A DNA stretch of 64,000 nucleotides from Haemaphysalis longicornis. Taxonomy: Eukaryota > Arthropoda > Arachnida > Ixodida > Ixodidae. Positions 13,729 through 23,879 of the stretch are shown piece by piece. Below the pieces are notes generated by a model. That model saw only the letters and a list, made by a program, of their open reading frames with translations. It searched no databases and had not been told where the DNA came from. The translations under genes and the position numbers were made by a program. The number at the start of each line of letters is the position of its first letter. The stretch's first letter is position 1. The stretch lies in contig CM023454.1 of assembly GCA_013339765.2 (NCBI GenBank), forward strand, positions 61,767,860-61,831,859, given 5' to 3'.

Positions 13729-13771
13729 GCCTGCGTTGCGTCGGCGCGTTAAACCCTACAATCAATCAATA
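13729..13771 (+). mobile_element. 3' tail fragment of tRNA-derived SINE
   Basis: The stretch CGCCTGCGTTGCGTCGGCGC followed by GTTAAACCCTACAATCAATC is the 3' end of the SINE family seen at 7,563-7,833 (-) and 22,113-22,293 (+). No head or body is present, so it is a severely 5'-truncated insertion or a fragment. Confidence 0.7.
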
Positions 13772-13774
13772 TAA

Positions 13775-14098
13775 TTATGTTTTGGATTTTTTAAATCACT
13801 GTATCTGCTAAAATTGTATTTATACTACTTGTTTTGTGTTTATAATAATGGTATGCATATATGTGGTCTTTAAAGTGTTTTTTCGGTTGTGTAAACTTAT
13901 GTAATAATTCTGGTCTTGCTACTGCTGAAAGTCATGCTCCTAATACGTAATATTCCGTAAATCTGTTTTGTCATAGGAGGTCCCCCCGACAGTTTTTTTA
14001 ACCTTTTGGACCTCCTTCTGTAGCATGTTTATTACATTCAACAATACTGTATTTATTATTTTAAAATAAACTTGAACTTGAAGTTGAACTTGAACTTG
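13775..14098 (+). mobile_element. LINE 3'-UTR/tail with GGAGGTCC hairpin
   Basis: An AT-rich 3'-UTR-like stretch ends in AATAAACTTGAACTTGAAGT and further GAACTT repeats (14,065-14,098), a tail type found on CR1/L2-like LINEs. Shortly before it, AGGAGGTCC and GGACCTCCT (about 13,975-14,013) can pair as a 9-bp stem with a loop of roughly 20 nt, as in 3' hairpins recognised by such RTs. No ORF2 remains. The clade is an inference from the tail only. Confidence 0.45.
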
Positions 14099-14529
14099 AC
14101 CATAAAACGGAGTCGCTCTTAGAGTCTTGTATTGAAGTAAAACAACCATACAAAGTAATTGATAGGTTTGTCACAGGAATTTTGTACTCATAACAATGCG
14201 AAAAGGCGGTACTTTGTTGCTCAATATAGATTTATAACTTCAATAGGTGACACAGTTACCAGCTTCTTAAACAAGCCTCTTAATTTTTACTGGCACATGT
14301 AACCGAAATACATTTTCCCTGCTTGAAATTTAATTGTTGTCACAAGATTTAGGCGAAATAACGCAGAAGTACATTTATTGGTATTAGGTGGCTCAGATTG
14401 CGGCGTGCATAGACGTCAGCTTCAGTACTAAACACTGTAAAAAGCCAGTTGTTTAGGGTACTTTACGCGACTGGAGTGAATAGGAGGAAGTTAACAGAGC
14501 ACAAATAGTTACACTGCTGCTCGTCAGTG
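14099..14529. other. Unassigned sequence before LTR-like region
   Basis: No gene or repeat that I recognise. It may contain the far 5' edge of the family-A LTR, whose start I cannot fix. Confidence 0.3.
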
Positions 14530-15425
14530 ATAACGATAACCTGAGGTAATTTGTGCCACCGTAGAAGGAGGTCATAAAACCTGCATTAAACGGGAAAAAG
14601 TTCGCCAAAATATAAGGCAGTGTAGGGAGATGAGAGGACTTGGTCGCGAAGGCGAAGTAAAAAAAATGACCAGGAAAATTACCCGCAGGCGGGTATGTGC
14701 CAGAAGGGCGTACAGTAAGGGAAGGATGTTGGGGAACAGGGAATGCAAAACCGGCTGGAGTTCGGGTGCTCTCAGACCGGCGACATTCACCCGAGGATGA
14801 CGACCATGCAGCAGCACTGGGATGTCGCCGGCTCTGCCGGCACTGCGGAGCCCGCGCCGTAGGGCCGGACACTCGTCTATCTCCAGGCACCCCAGCTTTG
14901 CGCCAGGTAGCCTTGCCATCGTTCCCTTCTGCAGGGGCCGACGCGCCATCGGGCAGATCACCTGCTCCTCCCACAAATCGATGCACCGTGCTATGCGTCC
15001 GGGACGTTCAGCTCGTCCGACCTGTTTGGAGTCAGCGACCTCTTTGGAGGCCAGTTCCTGCCACGGTGTCGGGTCATATATTTCTCCTGCCAATCAAAGC
15101 AGCGGCGATACGGGAACGTTGTCACGCATGTTTCTACGACGCCTGCGACGACATGGCCTCCGGCTCTCGTCGCTTCGGAAAAGTCGACGCCTGTCCCTGA
15201 GAGTTACCGGCAACAAGAACTGTGAGCTCGTTCCGTTATTTGTGTACCTGCTATTGCTGGTAGGACTAACGTGAGTAGGACCCTAGTCCTTAGTTTTTGT
15301 CTGTGTTCTTAAGTCCAAGGTTTGCCTGTTTATAAATGTAGTTCTTCTGTGTTCTGGAACCCCGTGTTGCCTCTCATCCGTTCCCTCTAACATGTGCAAG
15401 TCTCGTGGTTCATTAACACCCGAAC
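14530..15425 (+). repeat. LTR-like sequence, family A copy 1
   Basis: A GC-rich block shared by eye with two other places in the window. 14,820-15,110 matches the reverse complement of 40,860-41,110, for example around the shared words GGATGCCTGGAG and GGTGCCTGGAG. 15,300-15,425 matches the reverse complements of 33,079-33,250 and 42,970-43,130, with shared words like TTCTGGAAC-CGTGTTGC and ACAAGTCTCGT-TTCA. It lies directly upstream of a gag-like start codon at 15,513, so it behaves as a 5' LTR plus leader. The exact LTR start is unknown; the end is probably the AACA at about 15,420. Several overlapping frames of 150-177 codons across this block follow from its GC content and do not indicate genes. 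Confidence 0.5.
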
Positions 15426-15512
15426 CATCTCATCATCACAATTGACGTCCGCGACAGGACCTCTCAATAACACCTCGTGAGGTAACGAGACAAGCACACG
15501 AGATTTGGGAAG

Positions 15513-16190
15513 ATGGAAGGCATCACGGTGCTGCACGCGCTTATCGCTGCTGGAAAACAGGTAGGCTTGAGGGATGCTGAACTTCGCGCATGGGTGGAGG
15601 CCGAACGCTCAAAGCTTCATGTAAGGGAAAGGCTGAAATGGCAGCAGTTAAAGCCGAGCAAGAACGGCAGCTTGCCGAAGTTTTATCCCAGCGAGATCAA
15701 TTACTGCAGCAGATAGGAGCTTGGGAAGCATGTACAGCTCTAACAACTTGTGAGATAAATTCTACTGAGAATTTTGTAGGACGCACCAAAGACACAAATG
15801 CAGCAGTAAACTAAGAACCTCGAGTGGTTTACCTGAGCTGAGTAGCCAGGATGAGTCTTTGCCTCTTGTGCCTCCAATATCCCGTGAACCGCTATATACC
15901 CAGGGCGCGCTTCTGACGGAAATCAAAGTGAAATGTGCTGTAGGTGTGGGTGCAGCCACCAACAACGTTAATTTGTCTTCTCCCAACGTCGTCGCATCAA
16001 TAACTGGATCCGGTGACCAAGAAACGGTGTCTTTGGTTTGACCGGTTCCGGTTAAACTTCGCAAGCGGAAAATTCGGGAAAGGAAAACGCTTCGATCTGT
16101 CGTAACCAAAGGAGAGCACCTAATTCCCAAGAGGGACTTAAGAGAGGCAATTTCAAAAGAAGAAAACTGGTCGAGGACTTTTGTTTAGTG
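15513..16190 (+). pseudogene. gag-like N-terminus of LTR retrotransposon A
   Basis: Starting at the ATG at 15,513, the frame begins MEGITVLHALIAAGKQVGL and is charged and helical, as in coiled-coil gag N-termini of some tick LTR elements. After about 45 codons a frameshift moves the readable frame to 15,650-15,740, which is Gln/Glu-rich (KAEQERQLAEVLSQRDQLLQ). A homologous start is present on the minus strand at 42,893, supporting a real gene. Further downstream a shared SxQDxSLP word appears at about 15,855 and again in the other copy. No protease, RT or integrase follows, so the copy is truncated. Assignment to LTR retrotransposons rests on the upstream LTR-like block and on the helical character, not on a diagnostic motif. 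Confidence 0.45.
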
Positions 16191-16879
16191 TATTTTAGAA
16201 GACTGAAGCCGTATAAAACGCAAAGCTAAAATAACACAAATGCGCGATATGAGCTACGCAAGAAAAAACCCTCCGCTGATGCAAAAATTAGGAAGCTTTA
16301 TCGCTGAGTCTTCAAAATTTTCTAGGAGTACAATTAGACTTTTGGATTCAGGGGCACTAAACATTGACAAAAAAACTGAACGCAAATGATCTGGCCGTGA
16401 ATGTTTCATTACAGATAGTTAGAAATAACTTCAAGTCCAATGTACATGGTTTTCAGACGGGTCAGCACGCCATGAATTTTCATGGACATTATGTGGGAAT
16501 TATAGGCGAAAGCGAAAGCTGCGAAATAACCAGAAAACGAAAATGGTACTTACAATGGAATTAAACATTTAGTTTGACCGAGGAAAGGTTAACCTGTACA
16601 CACTTCGTCAACTGGGTACTTGAGGAAAGCTGTCTAGTTCAAAAACATGTTGGTATATTGAGTCATTGTGGTGGTTATGCTACTCTGGTGGTTTTAAAAA
16701 ATGAACTGTGCGTAGCTGTATGTGAACTGTTTTTGTTACTATTTAGAGACATTACTACTGATCTAGACTGGTACGTTAAGGAAATTGGGTAACTTTGGGT
16801 AAGGAAATTGGGTAAGAAGGCAAATAGTAGGGCGCCATGTATTATAAGACAGGCTGCCAAAGCGAGGATCATTCAAGAA
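16191..16879. other. Unassigned; small direct duplication
   Basis: No gene recognised. AAGGAAATTGGGTAA occurs twice, at about 16,777 and 16,800, as a local tandem duplication. Confidence 0.35.
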
Positions 16880-19800
16880 TTTCAGGCATACCTTTCCTGA
16901 AGCATATTTTTTTTTAATTTACAAGAGGTGGGTTCCTGGTAATATTCTAAACGCATCCCAAGCCCTAAATATGGTGGCCCGCTCTTATTATCTAATGAAG
17001 ATACCGTAAACCACAGTTAAATCAGCTTTTTAAAAAGCTGATAGCTGGGCTGTGTGTTCTGTTTTGATATGATCCCTTTTCTCTTTTTTTCATGATGACT
17101 GTTACAGTAACGAGGTTCGAGTACATAGAGGTTGAGGTGTATCTTTGCTTTCAAGAGTTCCTTAGCAAGAAACACAAATTATGGAGGAAAGCAGGCATAG
17201 CTTTCTCTAATGCAATTTTTTTATTTATCACATTTATAAAGTCCAGTCTTTCTTTTATTTTAAACACAAACCTACGGTAAAAACAGTGGCTGGCTCCTAA
17301 TATTACATAGAGAATACCTAAGGGCTCGGTTTATTCAGCGCTTTTAAAAAACCTGTCCTGGCCGCAAAGCTACTCTTCTCGTACGATGACAGCCACAACG
17401 ACGAGCTTCGAGCTCTTAGAGGTAAAATCGTATTGCCTTTCATTACTTCGTACATATTATCAGGCGCGAATTCCTTCTAATATAGTGAAAACGCTAGCCT
17501 TAAATAGACTGGCAAATCCTATTACCAGATGGAGCAGGCATAATGCGCAGTGGACAGAATGCTTGGGAAAGCAGTTTGCCGGGCTCCTTGTATTTTGTTT
17601 TTATGAACAACTACCACATCAAAGAACATCGAGTATTGAGTGTTATCGCTTTGGCTACTGCATTTTGTAGTGTGCGCGTTTTAGCAGGGAAGCGCTACTT
17701 CTAATAATAAACGCAACCCTAGCTCTGAATAAAGTTGCTGGCTCCTATGAGCAGATGGAAAAACCGTAAGGCATTTCGGAATTGGCACTTTAAAATCCTA
17801 CAGCCTAAACACTATGTAATATTCTCGTAATACAGACACAAGTGAGAGGACCATCGAGTACTAATGAGCATATATTGCTGTTTGTATTTTATATGGGTTA
17901 TATTTTATCCAAGGCGCATTACATCGAAAATGCTGAGCATAACAATGGCCATAATTATTGTGACTGGTTCTTCTTACCAGGGAGAGAGGCCATCTTGCAC
18001 ACTGGAAGCAATACTTTAGAAAGATGATAGCCAGGCTCCGGTATTCTTCAGATACAACGAGTGCAACAGTAAGGACCTTCGATTTCTTATAGAAAAATAT
18101 TACTTTAGTATTTCATTGTATTCGCATATTTTAGGAGTGCCTTCCTTTTAATATCGCATAAAAACCGTAGCCTTAAATAGAGCGGCCAGTGACTAATGAG
18201 AGCTGGAGAAGCCATGTTGCTGAATGGAAGCAGTGCTTTAAAAAGGTGATACCCAGGCTCCTTGTATTCTTTTCACACGGTAGCACAGCGAGAAACATTG
18301 AGAACTTACAGCCATAGCTGTACATATTGCGTTTCTTTATTTTGAACATTTCAGAAGCGCCGCATTCATTCCTATACTTGAAGCCTAAAAATAGCCCTGA
18401 ATAGTGTGGGCGGTTACTATTACCAGTTGGAGACGCCATATTGAGCAGTTTAAGCAGGGCTTAAACCATTCTTTGCCGGGCACCGTGTATTTATCTCATA
18501 CGACGACTGCCACATCCAGGAGCATCGAGTACTTAAAGGTATAGATTTCGCTAATACAATTCTTGAGGCTGTACATTTAGAAGAGGCGCCTTCGTTCGAA
18601 CATTGCGGAGGGAAATAAATTTCCGGATTTTATTATCACATAGAAAAGCTTTAGTGCACAGTAGAAGGAGTGCTTTAGAGAGCTGTTGGCCGGGCTTTGT
18701 TTATTCTTCTGATATCACGGCTGTCTCATCGAGGAGCATAGTTTATTTACAAGTATATCAAAGCTGTCTCATCGAGGAGCATAGTTTACTTAGAAGTATA
18801 GCTTTCCCTGAGAGATTTCTTCCGTTTGTATATTTCAAAAGAGGGCGATTCTTCGTGTATTATAAACGCAAGCCTAGCATAAACAGAGTAGCCGGCTAGC
18901 TGGATAGGCCGTGTTACAAAGTGAAAGCAGTGGATAAATATCTGATTGACTGGTTCAGCGCATTCTTCTTAGAAGACAGCCGCCACAGAAAGGAGAACCA
19001 AAAACTTACAGTTATTTATCAGGTTCCAACTGCATCTTTATTTGTACATTTAAAAGGGACGGATTCGTTACAATAATGTGAACGCAACGCTAGCCAGAAG
19101 TAATGTTTCCTTCTCCTATGTTCACATGTAGAAGCGATATTGCACTCTGGAAGCAGCGCTTTACGAAGCTTACAGCCTAGCTCCAGGCATTCTTCTCTCA
19201 TCACCGCTGCTACAGCGAGGAGATTCGAGTACTAGCGGGTATAGCAACCCCTGACGCAATTGTTTATTTTGAAGTTTTGCTGAGGCGCGTTCGCTATAAT
19301 ATTGTAACCGCACCCCTAGCCCTAAATGAAGTGCAGGGGTCCTATTATCAAATGTAGAAGCCGTAATGCTGAGTGGAAGCAGTGCATTATAACGCTGAAA
19401 TTTCGGCTGCTTGTATTCTTTCTGTACGACGAATCTCATAGCGAGGAGCGTCAACTCCTACCGACAAAGCTTTCCCTTAAGCATATTATCAATTTGCACA
19501 TTCTAAAGCATCGGATTACGCTTACATTTTACACCCAACCCTATACCTAAATAGATAACCTGCTCCTATTATCAGATGGTGACGCAATAAGCACAGTTGA
19601 ATCAGCGCTTAAGAATGGCAATAGCTGGCCTCTGCCTATTCTACTTTTAACACGCGTTCCACATCCAGGAGCAGCGAGTACTTAAAGGTATGTCAGACAC
19701 TAGTGCATTTCTTTATTGTTTACATTTTTGAAAGGGCACGTTCCTTCCAATAATATCCACGCAGCACTACCCACAAATAGAGCGGCCTTCTCCACTTACC

Positions 19801-20361
19801 ACATGGAGAATAAATTTGGCATTGTGTGTGGATTTCAATAGTTGGTACATTTTAGCAGAGGAATTTCCCGGAATAAAGTGAATGCAACCAAAACCTTGAA
19901 TAGAGGGGATATCAAATTATCAGATGGAGAAGCCATACTTATTGTATTAGAAAGGTAATTGCCAAGCACCAAGTATTGTTCTTATGCGACAGCTTTACAG
20001 CGAGGAGAATCAAAATCCTTACGCTGTACCTTTCCCTAATGAATTTCCAGTATGTACATTTAGGAAGTGCGATTTCCTTTGATATTGGACACGCAAAGGT
20101 AGCCACAGTTGAGTTGCCGGCTGAAATATTAGGAAAGAGAAACCACAATGCACTGATGAGTCAGCGCATTTGAAAGCGGAAATCCGGAACCACTTATTCT
20201 TCTTATACGAGAGGTGCCAGAGTTAAGACATTTGACTACTTCCTCGTGTACCTTCCCTAATGGGTTTCTTTACTTCGTACATTTAGCAGGGGCGCATTCC
20301 TTCAAATATTATAGACACAACCACAATTTTTTATAGATTTATCGGCTCATATAAAGCGTTT

Positions 20362-21935
20362 AAGGCGATGTGTCTAGACTGGCGACTTCGTTGACAAGGG
20401 TATGTTGTAAGATTTTAGAGCACACTTTATATAAGGGCATTCCTTGTCATCCTAAAAAGAGCGCATTTTGTAGATTATCAACCTGGCTTCCGGGAAGATC
20501 ATTCGTGTTCCACACAGCTGATATGATCATTCCATGACCCGTATCAATCATACAATGGCCATAAAACCGACTGCATACGAAAAGATCATCAGAGTTTTCT
20601 TACGTGCTCCCTATAGACAAACTGTGTTTTTTTGGATAACCGAAAATAGTCTTCAATGGCTTCGCAGCGACTTTAAAGAAAGCTAACAAAAATTTGTCAA
20701 TGGAACCGCATCGAAGATCAAGTCCATGTCTCCTGGTCCATGAGGGCACAGAGGCACGGTCATCGTTATTTCTGAAATTCATTATAATATTGGGCATGAC
20801 CAAAAGTAAAAATCAGGCTTTCTCCAGATGACTGTTTGTTTGCAAACAGAAACAATAATGACCTGTCTGATAAAAAAGCTCTAAGTAAATACCTTGGCAG
20901 AAATATCTTCGATCTTCCCAAGGCATATGCTCTTTAACATCACTAAATGTCAACAAATTGCATTTTTAGGAACCGCGGGTTTCTCCCTGGGGAATATTAT
21001 TTTATTGATGTGTCAACCCAGCACACAACGAAAGTACAATAATATTTCATAATCCTTTCAGCTGACTTTACACCGTGACGTTTGAAGCATTCTCTTTCAG
21101 AGCTGCATGCACTCTAATCTTTAATAGGAGAAATTTTATCCGTGCCTCAATAAGTAAAGACACGCCTATACTCATCAGTGAATACGCAAATCCTCGCGTA
21201 TGCATGTGTTTTACATGGTCCCCAAACCAAAAATGTTATCGTCAGAATAAATTCCTTCAGAATTCCCCGGCTCGATTTGTGACCCAAAATTACCAGTTGC
21301 TAAGCAGCATTACCCCCATAAACAACTCGCTTGCCTAGCCTAACCTTTCTTTGCGGAGGAATGTTTCACATTTGCTTGTTTAGTGAGGCATACCTTAAAC
21401 GCAATAGTGTTACAAGGGACCTATATTTACATATACCAACCTATGTATCAGCTTGGTGTGACCACCTTTACAAAAAAGAAAAAGCGGCGCGTACCTCAAA
21501 TTCCATGAATTGTTTTTCTGTTCCCGTTTCCTAAAGCATAACAATCGCCTCACGTAAAGTTATGGCAATAACAGGGTACTTTGCAATTTTTGAAATATTA
21601 CCCCAGCATTTACTCAGTTAGTGGTCCTGGGTTGGTGTCGTTGCTCTTGCAAAATGTTAAGAGTTGTCTTGTATCTGCCTGTTTTAAAGCTTGTTCATGC
21701 CTTGTTAATACCTCTCTTGCAGCCTTGACCATATAACATTCCAATTGTCATGTGCGGTGCTTGCACTTATTTTATATTATGGTTGTGTATAGTATAAAAT
21801 CCTAGTTTTTCTTTTGAAACTTTTCTCTAGTGACCGCATTTGAAACTGATTCGTGCAAATATTTTTGCTTCGTTGATATTTGTCCGCCTACTATATTGGA
21901 ATCGGGCGAAGGTAAGTACAGAAATAAAAAAAAAT
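20362..21935 (+). mobile_element. CR1/Jockey-like LINE relic inserted in the tandem array
   Basis: A 5'-truncated ORF2 without an RNase H domain. Readable RT pieces are LTRVCCKILEHTLYKGIPCH (about 20,398-20,457), QPGFREDHSCSTQL (20,479-20,520), FVNGTAS with a worn GVPQGT block (about 20,694-20,780), and VKIRLSPDDCLF with the catalytic pair in the sequence PDD (20,824-20,832) instead of ADD. The thumb and C-terminal part follows, with SPARFVTQNYQLLSSIT (about 21,265-21,320) and a YVSAWCDHLYK block (about 21,448). A 3'-UTR and an AATAAAAAAAAA-type tail end at about 21,935, where repeat-unit sequence resumes. Stops and frame changes are frequent. The clade is inferred from motif style and absence of RNase H. 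Confidence 0.7.
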
Positions 21936-22099
21936 TGTTGGGCACCGTGTATTCTTATCATACAAATGGTGCCACAGTGAGCAGAGTCAAATACTAACAG
22001 GTATATTTTTCTCTAATGCATCTTATTTTGTACATTTTGGAAAGGCGTGTTCTTTATAATATTGTCAACATGACCCCAGATATTACCACAGTGGCCGTC

Positions 22100-22112
22100 T
22101 ACATCATAGGAT
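22100..22112 (+). repeat. Target-site duplication, left copy (TACATCATAGGAT)
   Basis: Identical 13 bases occur again at 22,294-22,306, immediately after the SINE tail. Perfect direct flanks of this length are typical of LINE-mobilised SINE insertion. Confidence 0.85.
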
Positions 22113-22293
22113 GTAGACGGCCGCGGCGGCCGCTTTTCTGATGGAGGCGAAAAGCAAAGACGCCCGTGTGTACGAGATTTCGGCGCACGTTAAAGATCCC
22201 CAGGTGGTCAAATTTAGTCCGGAGCCCTCCACTACGGCGCGCCTCATCGTCTGCGTTGCGTCGGCACGTTAAACCCTGCAATCAATCAATCAA
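22113..22293 (+). mobile_element. 5'-truncated tRNA-derived SINE with target-site duplication
   Basis: The insert carries GGCCGCGGCGGCCGCTTTTC, then GATGGAGGCGAAAAGCAAAG, CGTGTGTACGA, CACGTTAAAGATCCCCAGGT, CCGGAGCCCTCCACTACGGC, and ends GTCGGCACGTTAAACCCTGC plus (AATC)n. This is the body and tail of the SINE seen complete at 7,563-7,833, with the tRNA-like head lost. It is flanked by perfect 13-bp duplications (22,100-22,112 and 22,294-22,306). It sits inside a unit of the ~223-bp array, and removing it with one duplication copy restores the unit's length approximately. It is better preserved than the array around it, so it is younger. Confidence 0.85.
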
Positions 22294-22306
22294 TACATCA
22301 TAGGAT
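22294..22306 (+). repeat. Target-site duplication, right copy (TACATCATAGGAT)
   Basis: Second identical copy of the 13-base flank of the SINE at 22,113-22,293. Confidence 0.85.
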
Positions 22307-23395
22307 AGATAAACCATAATGTACAGTGGAACCAGCACTTTTGACAGTGAATAACTAGATCCGCCAATTCCTATATGACACCTCCCACCACGAAGACTTT
22401 TAAGCCCTTACTGGTGTATCTTCTCCATTTGGATCTTCACTTCGTACAATTACCGAGGTTGAATAATACCCTCAAATAGATTGGCGGCTGGTGCTATAAT
22501 GTTGAGAAAATGTAATCAACATTAAAATCATCGCTACAAAAAGCCGTTGGCCTGGAAGCTCCTATTTTTCTTCCGTATGACAATTACCAGTGCCATGACA
22601 TTTGAGTACTCACTTGTATAGCTCTCCATATTCGAGTTTTTTTTTTCGTGCGTTCAACAGCGGGGCGTTTCTCGTTATAATGAGAACGCAAAAATAGCGC
22701 TACATGGAATTCTCGGCTACTATTATTAGATGAAAAGCAAAATGTACACTAGAATCAGCCCTTTAAAAATCTGAAATCCCGGCGCCACCCATTCTCATTA
22801 GACAATTGCCAAAGCCTAAAAAATATAGCACTTTCAAGTATGCGGTGTGTCGCTATTGCATTTTTTCACCTATTAAAGTTCATCCATGGCGTGTTTCGTT
22901 TAGTAAAATGAACGCAAGCATAGCCTGAAAAACGCGGCTACCTTCTGTTGTCAGATGAGAAACCATAATGCAGCGTAGAATCTGCGTTTTAAAAAAGCTA
23001 TACCAAAGCACCGTATTATTCTCATGTGATGGCTGCCATGGCGAGGAGCTTCCAATATATACAACTGATGCTTCCCCATTGCCATTATGTGCATGTACAT
23101 TTGAGCAGTGGCGTAATATTTCAAATTTTTGAACGCAACAGTGGAAATAAACACAGTGGTCATCTACTATCATCCGATGTATAAGCCATAATGCAGAGAA
23201 CAATCAGTGCTTTAGGAAGCCGATAGCCCAACACCACGTGTTATCGTCATACCATCGCTGCCACAGCGCGGAGCCTAAATTACTTATAGACATAGCTTTC
23301 TGTATGCATTTTTTAGTTTGTACGTTTTAGCAGGGGCAAATTCCTCCCAATATCGGGAACCCTAGCATTGCAATAAATAGAGTCGCTCGCCGTTT

Positions 23396-23879
23396 TTTTT
23401 TTATGTAATAATGGAGCATGTATTCTCACATTCGTCAATATAGTGAGTGTGAATATTAGTTTGCATGGAAACAAATGCTCTATAAACTTCAAGGTTTTTT
23501 TTTCCGAGAATTTGTAATCAGCATTTCGAGAAAGTAGAGCTATAAACAGGAAATTTAAGTTTACTGCGAGGTCTGGTTGAGTTAAAACCCAATTATCTTA
23601 GACACTAATAGTAAGAGAGGCTGAGCTGGGAATTAAAAGGGAGAATTCTTTACTTTACATATTGTTCATTTTACAGGGCACATAACAAACAAGGAAAATA
23701 GGAAGACCGTGAGACACAGGCGCCTACATTCGACTGAATTTTATTGGTGGTACCTCTGGAATATTATTACAGCACAAATCTCGGCAACGCAGAGCATGTG
23801 AAAACAAAAAAAAAACAAAGTTGCCACTACTTTCCTATAGCCATGTGCTTACAGTCTGCCTAGATAGATGATATCTGTT
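23396..23879. other. Unassigned AT-rich sequence
   Basis: Between the last array unit and the PLE 3' end. No gene seen; part may be PLE 3'-UTR on the minus strand. Confidence 0.3.

Larger units (their letters stand above)
16880..23395 (+). repeat. Degenerate ~223-bp tandem repeat array, interrupted
   Basis: One unit recurs in head-to-tail order. Each unit contains, in order, TATTCTTCTCATACGACGAC, a CACAGCGAGGAGCATCGAGT block, AGCTTTCCCTAATGCATTTC, TTTGTACATTT, CGTTCCTTCTAATAT, ACGCAACCCTAGCCTTAAAT, AGAGTGGCCGGCTCCTATTA, CAGATGGAGAAGCCATAATG and GTGGAAGCAGTGCTTTAAAA. The TATTCTTCT-type anchors fall at 17,371, 17,591, 17,820, 18,041, 18,264, 18,487, 18,701, 18,961, 19,189, 19,413, 19,637, 19,972, 20,194, then 21,950, 22,561, 22,789, 23,012 and 23,236. 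Most spacings are 214-229 bp. The 18,701 unit carries a ~45-bp internal duplication and the 19,637 unit is longer by about half a unit. A LINE (20,362-21,935) and a SINE (22,113-22,293) interrupt it. Units are strongly diverged and have no shared open frame, so this looks like an old satellite or minisatellite. Confidence 0.8.

Noticed and set aside
14453..15274. Overlapping frames of 150-177 codons on both strands
   Set aside because: GC-rich LTR-like DNA suppresses stops; frames are open on both strands, have no motif, and the block is shared with two other repeat copies.
22100..22306. CRISPR-like short direct repeats (AATC and 13-mers)
   Set aside because: Only two 13-mers flanking a SINE, plus its simple-sequence tail; eukaryotic repeat context.
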